Below, one piece after another: positions 1 to 8,378 of a DNA stretch of 52,134 nt. Made by a program: the position numbers and the translations under genes. The notes beneath the pieces were generated by a model, which was not told the origin of the DNA, did no database searches, and saw nothing but the letters and a program-made list of their open reading frames with translations. The stretch is from a virus. The stretch covers positions 1 through 52,134 of IMG/VR virus record IMGVR_UViG_3300025652_000110; one strand, 5' to 3'. Position 1 is the first letter of the stretch. Each line of letters opens with the position of its first letter.

Positions 1-573
1 AGGATACAAAAAGTAGTGCCACTGCCTTATACGCCAATAGAAAATATAGGTGATGGTAGTATAGCTACTACAGGTACAGGTACTGTAGAGGACGCAACTG
101 TTCTTTATATGTATCGTTGGGATGGTTGTCGTAATCCACAAAATGATGAGAACTGTCCGGGTTATGTACCGCCTATGCCAGTAATACCTAAGATAGATAT
201 ATACGATGCATTAGAAGATGACGCAGTAGATGATGCTACTGAAGAAACTGATAGTGAGTTGTATGAAAAAGAACAAGACGAAGATAGTGAGCAAAGAGAC
301 AAAGATGAAGAAGATGAAGATCGCTTAGAATTAGCGATGGCTGCAAGTGAAAATGCTCTTACAATAGCTAATACAGCAACACAAGGATCGCTTTTAAAAA
401 CAATGAATTCAGCTACTAATGTAAATTCTTATTACACTGCAAACATATCTGGTGGAGTATATCTAGACAATACTACATTACAGGGTGGAAAAATAGTTGA
501 TAATAAAAAAGCTTTTAGAAGTTTATCACAAGACAAACTACACAATACAATGATAGAGGAGCAATATCAATGA
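1..573 (+). CDS. Acidic hypothetical protein (5' end at window edge)
   Basis: The frame is open from base 1, so the start may lie outside the window. The first in-window start is GTG at 16, with AGGA at 1-4, giving 185 aa. The product has an N-terminal part with two Cys (about residues 38-48), a very acidic middle rich in Asp/Glu (about 65-105) and a C-terminal part resembling repetitive tail or surface proteins (Gly/Thr/Asn rich). I do not recognise the family. Its stop overlaps the ATG of the exported protein at 570 (ATGA), so it is translationally coupled to the exported cassette that follows. It may be the first member of that cassette or the end of the tail-fibre group. Confidence 0.6.
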   Translation, partial: RIQKVVPLPYTPIENIGDGSIATTGTGTVEDATVLYMYRWDGCRNPQNDENCPGYVPPMPVIPKIDIYDALEDDAVDDATEETDSELYEKEQDEDSEQRDKDEEDEDRLELAMAASENALTIANTATQGSLLKTMNSATNVNSYYTANISGGVYLDNTTLQGGKIVDNKKAFRSLSQDKLHNTMIEEQYQ

Positions 574-1094
574 ACAAATTAATTACTATGGCTTTAGTAT
601 TTGCATTAGCAGGATGCTCGTTACTAATGCCTAAAGAAGCAGCTGCGGATAACATCGACATTACGGGAACGGTACAAAGCAGATGTATAGTTAACACAGA
701 CACAGCAGGAGTATACGGAAACCCTAATGCTTATACACTAACTACTCTGCCAGCTAGTAACGGACAAGTACCTATTGTGCGTATAGACGTATCACTAGCT
801 GATGCTTATAATGCAGAAATTAGTTACCCTACATCTTTTAGTTCTAGCCCTAGCTTATCAGATACAGTAGCTTGGACAGGAGCAGTAGCAACGGGTCAAA
901 CATCTGTTTCTGGAATGAGTGCGTATCAAGCTGCAAGTACAACAACTGGTGCTAAACGAACTTACGCTTTAACACTAGCGGGAACAACTTGGTTTACTGT
1001 AGAATCTACAGCCACATATGGTGGCGGAGGAAACAAAGCATTTCCGGGTGGATCATATAAAGCTGTGGTACTAGCAGAATGTATCGCTCAATAA
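570..1094 (+). CDS. Exported lipoprotein, pilin-like
   Basis: 174 aa. The N terminus is a lipoprotein-type signal (hydrophobic residues 5-14, lipobox LAGC, Cys16), so the mature protein should be exported and probably lipid-anchored. The mature part is Ser/Thr/Ala/Gly rich and beta-type. It has one Cys near its start (SRCIV) and one near its end (LAECIA), and a C-terminal strand of the form GGSYKAVVLAEC. That two-Cys layout with a final G-x-Y-x-x-x-V strand recalls spore-coat-U/CsuA-B type pilins. This resemblance is by eye only. Start and stop overlap the neighbours at both ends. A structural surface decoration or a superinfection-exclusion lipoprotein are alternatives. Confidence 0.6.
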   Translation: MNKLITMALVFALAGCSLLMPKEAAADNIDITGTVQSRCIVNTDTAGVYGNPNAYTLTTLPASNGQVPIVRIDVSLADAYNAEISYPTSFSSSPSLSDTVAWTGAVATGQTSVSGMSAYQAASTTTGAKRTYALTLAGTTWFTVESTATYGGGGNKAFPGGSYKAVVLAECIAQ

Positions 1095-1450
1095 TATTAA
1101 TAGCGTTATTGTGTACTAATGCAGTAGCGCATGAAATGACACCTACATATCCTAAGTGGAAGATTACTGCACATGACGGTATATACAAAACTACAATGGA
1201 GATGTTTAACAAACGATCAGATGTTAAGTGGTACGAGATTGGTGTGTTTGATGATGAATGGGAACCAATAAATTTTGTAACAAATTACAAAATCTTTAAA
1301 TTAGAATACCTAGGAAACAGTAAGTTTGATGTTTATGTTAGCGCAAAAGATAGAGATAGAGTGGAATACATATGCTCTAAATCTAAACTTAGGGGCGTTG
1401 GCAATGACAGACCTATGGTAGAATCTAGAATATGCTCGAGGTTTAAATGA
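1079..1450 (+). CDS. Exported protein, possible PapD-like chaperone fold
   Basis: 123 aa with a clear Sec signal peptide (MYRSIILIALLCTNAVA, cleavage near residue 17). The mature part of about 105 aa is predicted beta-rich. It has the order hydrophobic strand, N-K-R-S turn, D-D-E-W-x-P-I-N-F strand and a final D-R-D-R-V-E-Y-I-C-S-K-S-K segment, which recalls the first immunoglobulin domain of pilus chaperones (PapD family: a Pro-Val strand and a basic Y-x-x-x-R/K strand). Placement directly after a pilin-like gene (16-nt overlap) supports that reading, but no usher is present. Function is inferred only. Confidence 0.55.
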   Translation: MYRSIILIALLCTNAVAHEMTPTYPKWKITAHDGIYKTTMEMFNKRSDVKWYEIGVFDDEWEPINFVTNYKIFKLEYLGNSKFDVYVSAKDRDRVEYICSKSKLRGVGNDRPMVESRICSRFK

Positions 1451-1872
1451 AACTACGCCACACTATATTATTATTTATACTTAGCTGTACACAAGTTATA
1501 GCTGAAAGTAACTCAATGTCTTTTTCTTTGCCAAGCGCAAGCATAAGCAGTGGAACAGATAAAATTCGAGCGGGCGATTTAGACTGCTCTAATAGTATAG
1601 GTGGCAGCACAAACTTTGAGATGGGATTTACCGGCGTCATTAATAATGCGACTATGCCGATCATTGGAAAGCCAGATGATAATAATCCTCAATCCAAAGA
1701 TATAGGAATATATGCTCGTATTATTATTCCTTTAGATGGTCCAAGTGAACGTATTAACTGTAACACATTGTATCAACTAGAGCTACAGCGTAGACGCTTA
1801 GAAGTAGAGAAGCTTAGAGCTGAAATTGAAATGTTAAAATCATTACAAGGTAATGGGGAGTTTGATAACTGA
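1447..1872 (+). CDS. Exported protein with C-terminal coiled coil
   Basis: 141 aa. Signal peptide at residues 1-19 (KLRHTILLFILSCTQVIAES), then a Ser/Gly-rich region with a Cys (LDCSNS), a short segment around KDIGIYARIIIPLD, a second Cys (RINCNTLYQLEL) and a charged amphipathic helix at about 112-135 ending the protein. It is periplasmic or outer-membrane facing. I do not recognise a named family. The helix could pair with the coiled coil of the membrane protein encoded next (TGATG junction), so a spanin-like pair is one idea and a surface assembly another. Confidence 0.55.
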   Translation: MKLRHTILLFILSCTQVIAESNSMSFSLPSASISSGTDKIRAGDLDCSNSIGGSTNFEMGFTGVINNATMPIIGKPDDNNPQSKDIGIYARIIIPLDGPSERINCNTLYQLELQRRRLEVEKLRAEIEMLKSLQGNGEFDN

Positions 1873-2339
1873 TGGATGATTTAGAAAACAAAATTAAACA
1901 GGTTGAAGACTTACCTAACAAACAAATAAAAGTAAAAGGATTTAAGTTTAGTGGTGCTAGTATTATGGCATTGTTTGCTTTAATCTCAACAATACTTGGA
2001 TCGTTGTATGGTGGTTTTCTTCTTTATCAGAAAGTAGAAGCATTAGCTTCGTTAGATTTAGGCGACATCAGTTCGTCTATGGCTAAGACTTCTGCTGAGG
2101 TATTACGTATTGAACAACATGCCAATTCAATTAAGATAGAGTTAAAGAAAGACATGACTGATTTAAGAAATAGTCAATGGAATTTAGAATCAAAAGTAGA
2201 TGGCAAGCTACAATCAGTAGATACTAAGCTTACTAATTATGATACTAAATTAGATAGATTTGAAATAAAAGTAGAAAAGACAAAAACAGATATGGAAAAA
2301 CGTATTCAAGAGTCTTTAGATAACCCGTTAGCTAACTAG
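1872..2339 (+). CDS. Single-pass membrane protein with long coiled coil
   Basis: 155 aa. One transmembrane helix at about residues 29-52 (SIMALFALISTILGSLYGGFLLY), a cytoplasm-type basic N terminus and about 95 residues of heptad-rich coiled coil (MAKTSAEVLRIEQHANS to KTKTDMEKRIQES). Located between exported proteins and holin-like proteins in the late module, it is a candidate lysis or envelope protein (inner-membrane spanin or holin accessory). No catalytic motif is visible. Confidence 0.55.
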   Translation: MDDLENKIKQVEDLPNKQIKVKGFKFSGASIMALFALISTILGSLYGGFLLYQKVEALASLDLGDISSSMAKTSAEVLRIEQHANSIKIELKKDMTDLRNSQWNLESKVDGKLQSVDTKLTNYDTKLDRFEIKVEKTKTDMEKRIQESLDNPLAN

Positions 2340-2348
2340 GAGATCACT

Positions 2349-2384
2349 ATGCCATACAAAGGTAAAGGTAAAAAAGGTAAATAA
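2349..2384 (+). CDS. 11-codon basic micro-ORF
   Basis: ATG at 2349, peptide MPYKGKGKKGK, stop TAA at 2382-2384. A strong ribosome-binding site (AGGAGA, 2338-2343) sits 5 nt upstream, and the stop overlaps the next ATG (TAATG). The Gly-Lys peptide may be real or may only be a leader that couples translation between the flanking membrane-protein genes. Confidence 0.4.
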   Translation: MPYKGKGKKGK

Positions 2385-2590
2385 TGCCAGAAGATAAAAG
2401 AATCCAACTACAACTAGACAAACATGCTTCACAAATTGCTAAGTTGTTTAGCAAGATCGATGATACTAACGATAAGATACAAAAGATATTTAATATGTTA
2501 AACCAAATTAGATATTTTATATATGGTGGGTTTGCCTACTTTATAGCATCTGAAGTTGGTATGTTTAATTTATTAAAGTTAGTAGCATGA
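2384..2590 (+). CDS. Small membrane protein, holin-like candidate
   Basis: 68 aa. An N-terminal charged helix (about 1-42) with heptad spacing is followed by one transmembrane segment (about 43-64, IRYFIYGGFAYFIASEVGMF). Short length, single TM and position among membrane genes upstream of the tail genes fit a small holin or antiholin. No family is recognised. Confidence 0.45.
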   Translation: MPEDKRIQLQLDKHASQIAKLFSKIDDTNDKIQKIFNMLNQIRYFIYGGFAYFIASEVGMFNLLKLVA

Positions 2591-2603
2591 TAGGAGAAGA
2601 AAG

Positions 2604-3041
2604 ATGATAGGACTATTAACCAACATAGCACCAATAGCCTTAGGTTTTATTGGTAAGTTGTTTGCACTTAAGAGTCAAGCAGCACAAGAAAATCAAAAAT
2701 TAATGATGCAGCAATTTGCAGTCAGAGATAAATCAATTAATGATGCAAGAGATAGGGCAGATAAAGAAAGCCCAATGGCAGCACTTAACAGACGAGTAAT
2801 CATATTTGTAATATTGTCTTTGATTATTTTTACACAAGTAGCTCCAGTATTCTTTAATGTGCCTACTGTAATACCAACAGTAATTGAAGGCGCAAGTTTA
2901 CTTGGTTTTGAACTTACACCAGACACAGTAGAATATGTAACTGTGCAAGCCGGTGCAGTTTTAAAGTTCGATGAAGTATTTGCTTGGGCAACTATGATTA
3001 TCGAGTTTTATTTTGGAGCGCAATTAGCAAAGGGGAAGTAA
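2604..3041 (+). CDS. Membrane protein, holin-like candidate
   Basis: 145 aa with an N-terminal hydrophobic stretch (about 1-22), a charged middle (about 25-62, AAQENQ to PMAALNRR), a strong TM (about 64-84, VIIFVILSLIIFTQVAPVFF) and a C-terminal hydrophobic stretch (about 122-141, FAWATMIIEFYFGAQLA). Good SD (AGGAGA). Two to three TM segments in a late gene cluster are consistent with a holin. I find no recognisable endolysin beside it, so the lysis assignment is inference. Confidence 0.5.
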   Translation: MIGLLTNIAPIALGFIGKLFALKSQAAQENQKLMMQQFAVRDKSINDARDRADKESPMAALNRRVIIFVILSLIIFTQVAPVFFNVPTVIPTVIEGASLLGFELTPDTVEYVTVQAGAVLKFDEVFAWATMIIEFYFGAQLAKGK

Positions 3042-3042
3042 T

Positions 3043-4626
3043 ATGCCTTACCAAACAAGTCCAGAGATTGATTTCTCGTCAATTGGTTTAATGGTCGATG
3101 TACCAGCAAATCAAATACCTCAAGGAGGTTGGAGTGATTCTTTGAACGTTAGACCTAGAAACGGATCGGTGCAGGGTGTTAATGCTTTTGCTAATGATAT
3201 ATTGTTGCATCATTCAGATTCTAATATTGCTAATGGAGAAGCTAAAGCAATATGTCAATTTACTCCAGCAGGTGGCGATAATTTAATTATAGCTTATATT
3301 GTTAAAGGGGCAACTAGCGGAGAAGGTTCTGTTATATTGTATAACCCAGATGGGGCTAATAATGCTGCTAAATGGAATGATATTACAAACTCTGTAGCAG
3401 TTAATAAATTTACATTTAACGATGATTATCCACCGCAAATATTTGTGTTTAATCAATTACTTATTGTTAATCCGGGAACAGACGCTCCCCCACAATTTAC
3501 TGATGCTAAAGTAGGTGCAGGTAGTTTAGCGCCTATTCCAAATTGGTTAACAGATAGCAGTAGCTCTCCTATAATATGTAGAATACTTAGACCTTATAAT
3601 CAACGCTTAATTGCTATGAGTATAAAAGAAGAACATGGCGTTGGAGGTGCTGGAACAGCTGATGACGCTGATGATGATGTTTATCAACCTATTGATTTAT
3701 TATTTTCTTCACACATTACAACAACAGCTTCTTTAGCTGCTGTACAATGGACAGCTTCTACTACTAATACAGCAGGCGATGCTTTTCTTAATGCAACACC
3801 CGGTAAAATATTAGATGGTGGTCAGTTAGGAGAATTCTTTATTGCTTATAAAACTGACAGTGTAGTTAGAATAAGAGAAACAGGAGATACAAATATATTG
3901 GCAATTGAAAGCATATTTGAAGACGATGGTATATACTCAACCAGATGTTTTGCTAACATAGGTAATTCTCAACATTTAGTTGTAGGTAACTATGGTATTT
4001 ATATTCACGATGGTCAATCGCAAAAACAAGATATAGCTAAAGATTTATTTAAAGATACAATGTATGCGTTAGTGAAAACAACAGAGCGCAATAGGACATT
4101 TGTATTTCAACAAACTAGAGATAAAGAAGTTTGGCTTTGTCTTCCAACCACAAGTAATAGCACTACAGGTTGTGACTTAGCTTTTGTATATGATTATAGT
4201 TCAGGTAAGATTCATAAAAGAACTTTGCCGGGAATTACAGATTTGTTTGAAACAGAACTTGATGGTGAACTTAAAATATATGGTACTAAGTCTGGAACAA
4301 CATTACAGACTTTATCTAATACTATATTAGAGTCTGGTGGTTACTTTGAAAGAATAAACGATAATTTAACAGACAATGGTAAAGTTAAACACATTAACAG
4401 AATAGAAATTAATGCTGTTGGAAGTTGTTTAGTAGCTTTAACTGGTACACAAAATTTAAGTGATTCTAAATCTTATACTAATGTTGCTTTTAATCCAACA
4501 ACAGATCATAAGATAGATGTAAGGGCTTCGGGTCGTTACATGAATCTTAAGGTAACTATGAATGGAGCAACTAATCCTGAACTATCAAAACTTCAATTTG
4601 ATATAAAGATAATGGGAGTTAGGTAA
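3043..4626 (+). CDS. Tail nozzle/stabilisation-type tail protein
   Basis: 527 aa. The N terminus has the pattern seen in podoviral tail stabilisation and tail-tubular-B-type proteins: I-D-F-S-S-I-G-L-M-V-D-V-P-A-N-Q-I-P-Q-G-G followed by S-L-N-V-R-P-R-N-G-S-V. The remainder is beta-rich with repeated blade-like segments, for example FFIAYKTDSVVRIRETGD and LVVGNYGIYIHDGQ, consistent with a beta-propeller tail nozzle. It is followed by fibre-like genes with a TAATG overlap. Family call from pattern and context. Confidence 0.6.
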   Translation: MPYQTSPEIDFSSIGLMVDVPANQIPQGGWSDSLNVRPRNGSVQGVNAFANDILLHHSDSNIANGEAKAICQFTPAGGDNLIIAYIVKGATSGEGSVILYNPDGANNAAKWNDITNSVAVNKFTFNDDYPPQIFVFNQLLIVNPGTDAPPQFTDAKVGAGSLAPIPNWLTDSSSSPIICRILRPYNQRLIAMSIKEEHGVGGAGTADDADDDVYQPIDLLFSSHITTTASLAAVQWTASTTNTAGDAFLNATPGKILDGGQLGEFFIAYKTDSVVRIRETGDTNILAIESIFEDDGIYSTRCFANIGNSQHLVVGNYGIYIHDGQSQKQDIAKDLFKDTMYALVKTTERNRTFVFQQTRDKEVWLCLPTTSNSTTGCDLAFVYDYSSGKIHKRTLPGITDLFETELDGELKIYGTKSGTTLQTLSNTILESGGYFERINDNLTDNGKVKHINRIEINAVGSCLVALTGTQNLSDSKSYTNVAFNPTTDHKIDVRASGRYMNLKVTMNGATNPELSKLQFDIKIMGVR

Positions 4627-5840
4627 TGGCTAGCAAATACAAAACTTTAGGTCCCGGCTCTATGAAGCCCTCAAAATTAATAGACAGAGGTGGGTCAAAT
4701 ATAATGAGACCTATGCCTTCTGTAATGCCTGATTTACCTTCTAAAGAAATAGAAAAAAGATTATTTAAATTAGAAAAAAATACAGATACTAGTAATCAAT
4801 TAATTGAAAAAGTTGGTGATCAATATCAATATGCAAAAGAATTTGTTTATCTTGCTTATGCTTCTGCTTTATCTAATTTATCTAATGGCTCTATAACAAA
4901 CCAAAGTGATGCTACTGATTTTCAATTTAGTCCTTTTAGTGATTCTGGTACTTTAATGCCATACAGAGGTTTTTTTACTAATAAATCTATTTATCAGTCA
5001 GGAGACCCAACAGATTACACTTGGCAAAGTACCTCAGGTATGGTTGGTTATACTGCTTCTGAAAGATACTTCACAAGTTCTACAAAGAGATTAGAGGAAT
5101 TAGGCAACCCAACTAAACCCGGAACAGGTGTTACATGGACAGCAATAAATTCTGGAGCAGGAATTCCAGGAGCTGCAATATGGTTTGCAGAAAGATTTAA
5201 AATTAATTCTGTATGGGCTAATTGGTCTATTACTGCTGTAGGCCCATGGGTTGGAAGTGACTTTTTAGTTGATGGTGCTATTATAGAAGCTAAGATAGCT
5301 ACAAATGCTATTACTACTGCTAAGATTTTAAATGACGCTATTGATAATGATAAGATTGCAGCTAACGCTGTTAATACTAATCAAATTGCAGCTGATGCTA
5401 TTGTAGCTAATAAAATACTTGCAGGAGAAATAGGTGCAAACCATATAGCTGCTAATGCTATAACGGCAGGTAAAATAAACACCGATGCTGTAACAGCTGG
5501 TACAATAGCAGCAGGGGCTGTAACTGCTGTTAAGATAGATACAGACGCTGTAACAGCAAATAAAATAGCAGCAGGAACTATAACAGGTAATAAAATTAGC
5601 TCTTCTACTAAAATTACAGCCGGTACTGGAAACAATGTTGGTGTTCTTGATGGTGCAGATTCTACTTATAGAATATACGCTGGTCATGCTACACCTGCTT
5701 CAGCTCCATTCAGAGTTAAACAAGACGGCACTGTTATTATTGAATCAGCTTCTTCTGGTAGTAGATTAGTATTAGAAGATGATACTATTAAAGTTTATAA
5801 TAATTCTACTCTTAGAGTTAAACTGGGGAACTTAGCGTGA
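4626..5840 (+). CDS. Tail fibre/host-specificity protein with A-I-T-x-x-K-I repeats
   Basis: 404 aa. Residues 1-70 are an attachment region with a short coiled coil (EIEKRLFKLEKNTDTSNQ). Residues 75-215 are a globular Trp/Ser-rich part. Residues about 218-325 are at least ten repeats of about 10 aa with consensus (N/D)A(I/V)TaxKI, for example TNAITTAKI and ANAITAGKI, as in the trimeric stalks of tail fibres and central-fibre host-specificity proteins. A C-terminal beta domain (about 330-404) ends the protein. The same repeat appears in the truncated gene at 52022. The role is probably host binding. Confidence 0.7.
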   Translation: MASKYKTLGPGSMKPSKLIDRGGSNIMRPMPSVMPDLPSKEIEKRLFKLEKNTDTSNQLIEKVGDQYQYAKEFVYLAYASALSNLSNGSITNQSDATDFQFSPFSDSGTLMPYRGFFTNKSIYQSGDPTDYTWQSTSGMVGYTASERYFTSSTKRLEELGNPTKPGTGVTWTAINSGAGIPGAAIWFAERFKINSVWANWSITAVGPWVGSDFLVDGAIIEAKIATNAITTAKILNDAIDNDKIAANAVNTNQIAADAIVANKILAGEIGANHIAANAITAGKINTDAVTAGTIAAGAVTAVKIDTDAVTANKIAAGTITGNKISSSTKITAGTGNNVGVLDGADSTYRIYAGHATPASAPFRVKQDGTVIIESASSGSRLVLEDDTIKVYNNSTLRVKLGNLA

Positions 5841-6142
5841 GTTATGGTCTTAATGTTTATAAAGCAAACGGTTCACTAGGTTTTTCTACAGCAGATGTTA
5901 CTTGGCAAACAGTAGCTCAATTTACTGTTGCAGCTAATGCCACTGTTTCAAATACTTATTCAGAAGCTGCAGGAATGACTGTGATAGCCCAAAGACAATT
6001 AGTTAATGTACCACCATCTTCTCAAGAAGATTACGCACCTAATGTTACTGTTTCAAATAATTCACAAACAATTACTGTAGCACCTCAATCGGGATTATCT
6101 TCTTCAGAATGTATAATACATGTACTAGCACAAGACACATAG
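5837..6142 (+). CDS. Small tail protein (DUF6453-like N terminus)
   Basis: 101 aa, GTG start overlapping the previous stop (GTGA). It opens with M-S-Y-G-L-N-V-Y-K-A-N-G-S-L-G-F, the pattern of short tail proteins encoded next to fibre genes, and is otherwise a single beta domain. The next gene opens with the same pattern (MAYGFEAKNDSGKV), so the two look like paralogous tail-tip components. Confidence 0.55.
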   Translation: MSYGLNVYKANGSLGFSTADVTWQTVAQFTVAANATVSNTYSEAAGMTVIAQRQLVNVPPSSQEDYAPNVTVSNNSQTITVAPQSGLSSSECIIHVLAQDT

Positions 6143-6151
6143 GATTTAATT

Positions 6152-7108
6152 ATGGCTTACGGATTTGAAGCAAAAAATGATTCAGGAAAAGTAATTATAA
6201 ATGATACTATAGAAAATTTGCACTTTATAGGAAAAGCAACACACGATAGTCAATATACTGGATATAATGATTTTCCAACTTACAGTGGCGCTAACGATAC
6301 ATTAGACGGTAATACTATTTGTTATTACACTATAACTTGTTCAGGAACTCCAGTGCCTTTTATAAAACCCTCTGACTATTCTAGATGGGCAGCAGTTATA
6401 AAACAATCTGTAAGTGGAACAACTTGGACATTTCATGTAATGTGTAGTGGAGAGGACACATCTAACATGCCTCAAATTTATTGTTTTGTTAACGCAGATG
6501 ATATAGCTATACCTTCAGGTGAAACACATGGAATGATTGTTTTTAAAGCTGATGGTTCTACAAAAACATTTGACAGTAGAAGACAACCATTAGCTATTAC
6601 AGGTGGTGGGAATGCTTTACCTCCTGTTGATCCAACGAATTCTTCTGGATTGCCCGGAGTTACAAACAACGCAGCTTGGCAATCTTCTACTTTAGACCAT
6701 GATTTTAGAAGTGGTAATCAATACACTGCTTATTCTGACTCAAATATAAACACATCTAACACTATGTTTTCTTGCCCTTCAATAGCTCAAGCTGTATACA
6801 GCAGAGTAATAAATGGATATAAATCTTCTAATATACCTTGGTATAGAGGTGGTGGTACCCAAGAACACTGGTCAACAGCTTGGTGGTGGGTAATGTACAG
6901 AAGTGCATTTAGAATAAGAAGCGGATACTTTGATGCTGGATGGAATGTTTATCAAGCCGGTTATTGGTATGATGAGCATTATGAATCAGGCGGTTGGTTT
7001 GGTGGAGGAAGTGGGGGCTATACTGCTGGTAACAGACCTTATGATAATAAAACTATTAATCGACAAACTAACGCTTATATTATTGCAAATTCTTCGAGGT
7101 ATGACTAA
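6152..7108 (+). CDS. Tail tip/fibre protein, Trp/Tyr/Gly-rich C terminus
   Basis: 318 aa. The N-terminal 30 residues match the neighbouring 101-aa tail protein in pattern. A beta domain follows to about residue 160, then a region very rich in Trp, Tyr, Gly and Ser (about 220-300, with WSTAWWWVMYRS and GGWFGGGSGGY). Such aromatic/glycine surfaces are common in receptor- or glycan-binding tips. Good SD. Exact role unknown. Confidence 0.5.
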   Translation: MAYGFEAKNDSGKVIINDTIENLHFIGKATHDSQYTGYNDFPTYSGANDTLDGNTICYYTITCSGTPVPFIKPSDYSRWAAVIKQSVSGTTWTFHVMCSGEDTSNMPQIYCFVNADDIAIPSGETHGMIVFKADGSTKTFDSRRQPLAITGGGNALPPVDPTNSSGLPGVTNNAAWQSSTLDHDFRSGNQYTAYSDSNINTSNTMFSCPSIAQAVYSRVINGYKSSNIPWYRGGGTQEHWSTAWWWVMYRSAFRIRSGYFDAGWNVYQAGYWYDEHYESGGWFGGGSGGYTAGNRPYDNKTINRQTNAYIIANSSRYD

Positions 7109-7719
7109 TGGCAGATCCAATCGTTGCTCAATGGGGAAAATCTTATTATAACCTAGGACAAGTATTTGAACAAGGTACTCTTTCAGCAACAGAACCAGAT
7201 TATATTAGTGAATTTAAAAGCACTACTGATACTCAAACTATTACATACAGAGGTAATAGGATTGATTCTAATACTAGAGGAGACCCTTTATTTAGATGGG
7301 AAGCTGTTATAACAGAAGGTGAGACTACTAAAATTAAACAATATGAATCTTCTAAACAATATAGAACCCTTATATGTCATCTTACTACTGGAAGCGATTA
7401 TCATGAAGATTTTGATTTATGCCCTTCTGTAAATATATGGATGGCTCGAAGTTGGTTAGAAGATGAGGAAGAACTTTATTTTTATTTAGAAGGTTCTAAT
7501 ATGCTTGAATCAGTTGCAACTTATTATAATCTTCCTGAGCCTTGTGATTCAGATATGAAAGCTAGAGTTGAATCAAACCCTGAAGAATTTAGGTTAAGGC
7601 ATCAAGATATAAATCAAACAGGTTCAAGAGATGTTCCTGTAGTAGTTGCAAGTATAGTGTTTAAAGATAATGTAGCGACAATGTTTAAACTTTATGAGAT
7701 AACTCGATGGGACGAGTAA
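7108..7719 (+). CDS. Hypothetical protein in tail cluster
   Basis: 203 aa, start overlapping the previous stop (TAATG). A mixed alpha/beta acidic protein with no signal peptide, TM segment or motif that I recognise. The glycosyltransferase gene overlaps its last 13 nt, so the two are translationally coupled. It could be a tail component or a partner of that enzyme. Confidence 0.5.
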   Translation: MADPIVAQWGKSYYNLGQVFEQGTLSATEPDYISEFKSTTDTQTITYRGNRIDSNTRGDPLFRWEAVITEGETTKIKQYESSKQYRTLICHLTTGSDYHEDFDLCPSVNIWMARSWLEDEEELYFYLEGSNMLESVATYYNLPEPCDSDMKARVESNPEEFRLRHQDINQTGSRDVPVVVASIVFKDNVATMFKLYEITRWDE

Positions 7720-8378
7720 AGATATTTATAGGATATGATCCAGTAGAAGCAATAGCTTTTCATACTTTAGCTCAATCTATTATGAATAAAGCTACTGTAC
7801 CTTTTGAGATTATACCGTTAGATATTAGAAACCTTCCTATGTATACAAGACCAGTAGATCCTAAACAGTCTAATGAGTTTTCATTTACTAGGTTTTTAGT
7901 ACCTTACTTATCTGAATACAAAGGTATATCAATATACTTTGACTGTGACATGATGTTAAGAACAGATATTGCAGAAGTATTACAAGAAGTAAATGATAAA
8001 CCAGTTTATTTAGTTAAACATGATTATATTCCAAAAGATAAATACAAATATATGGGAACTAAACAATACAATTATCCAAGAAAGAACTGGTCATCATTTG
8101 TTGTTTGGAATTGTGGTCATGACTCTAACAAAATAGTTACAGATAGTTTTGTTAATACTGCTAGTGCAGCAGAGTTACATCAGTTTAAATTTCTTAAAGA
8201 TAATGAGATTGGTGAGCTAGATGTTTGTTGGAATTGGTTGGTTGGTGAATATAATAATCCACCAGATGATGTTAAAAATGTACATTGGACTATAGGTGGA
8301 CCATGGTTTACAAAGTACAAAGATGTAGATTTTGCAGATGAATGGTTACAATTAAAAGGTGGAATGAGTAATGTATGA
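7707..8378 (+). CDS. Family-8-like glycosyltransferase
   Basis: 223 aa. The N terminus VKIFIGYDPVEAIAFHTLAQSI is the nucleotide-sugar-binding beginning of GT-A glycosyltransferases of the GT8 type. The metal-binding D-x-D is present as Y-F-D-C-D-M-M at about residue 77, followed by the usual L-x-x-D-I-A. A C-terminal H-W-T-I-G-G-P-W-F segment fits the sugar-binding part of the fold. It should transfer a sugar from a nucleotide-sugar in the cytoplasm. The acceptor is unknown: a virion protein, a host glycan or modified DNA are all possible. It overlaps genes on both sides inside the tail/ejection cluster. Confidence 0.7.
   Translation: MGRVKIFIGYDPVEAIAFHTLAQSIMNKATVPFEIIPLDIRNLPMYTRPVDPKQSNEFSFTRFLVPYLSEYKGISIYFDCDMMLRTDIAEVLQEVNDKPVYLVKHDYIPKDKYKYMGTKQYNYPRKNWSSFVVWNCGHDSNKIVTDSFVNTASAAELHQFKFLKDNEIGELDVCWNWLVGEYNNPPDDVKNVHWTIGGPWFTKYKDVDFADEWLQLKGGMSNV

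Noticed and set aside
5328-5687. Cys/Tyr/Ser-rich frames on the - strand
   Set aside because: They lie wholly within the repeat region of the fibre gene and have the composition of an antisense shadow.
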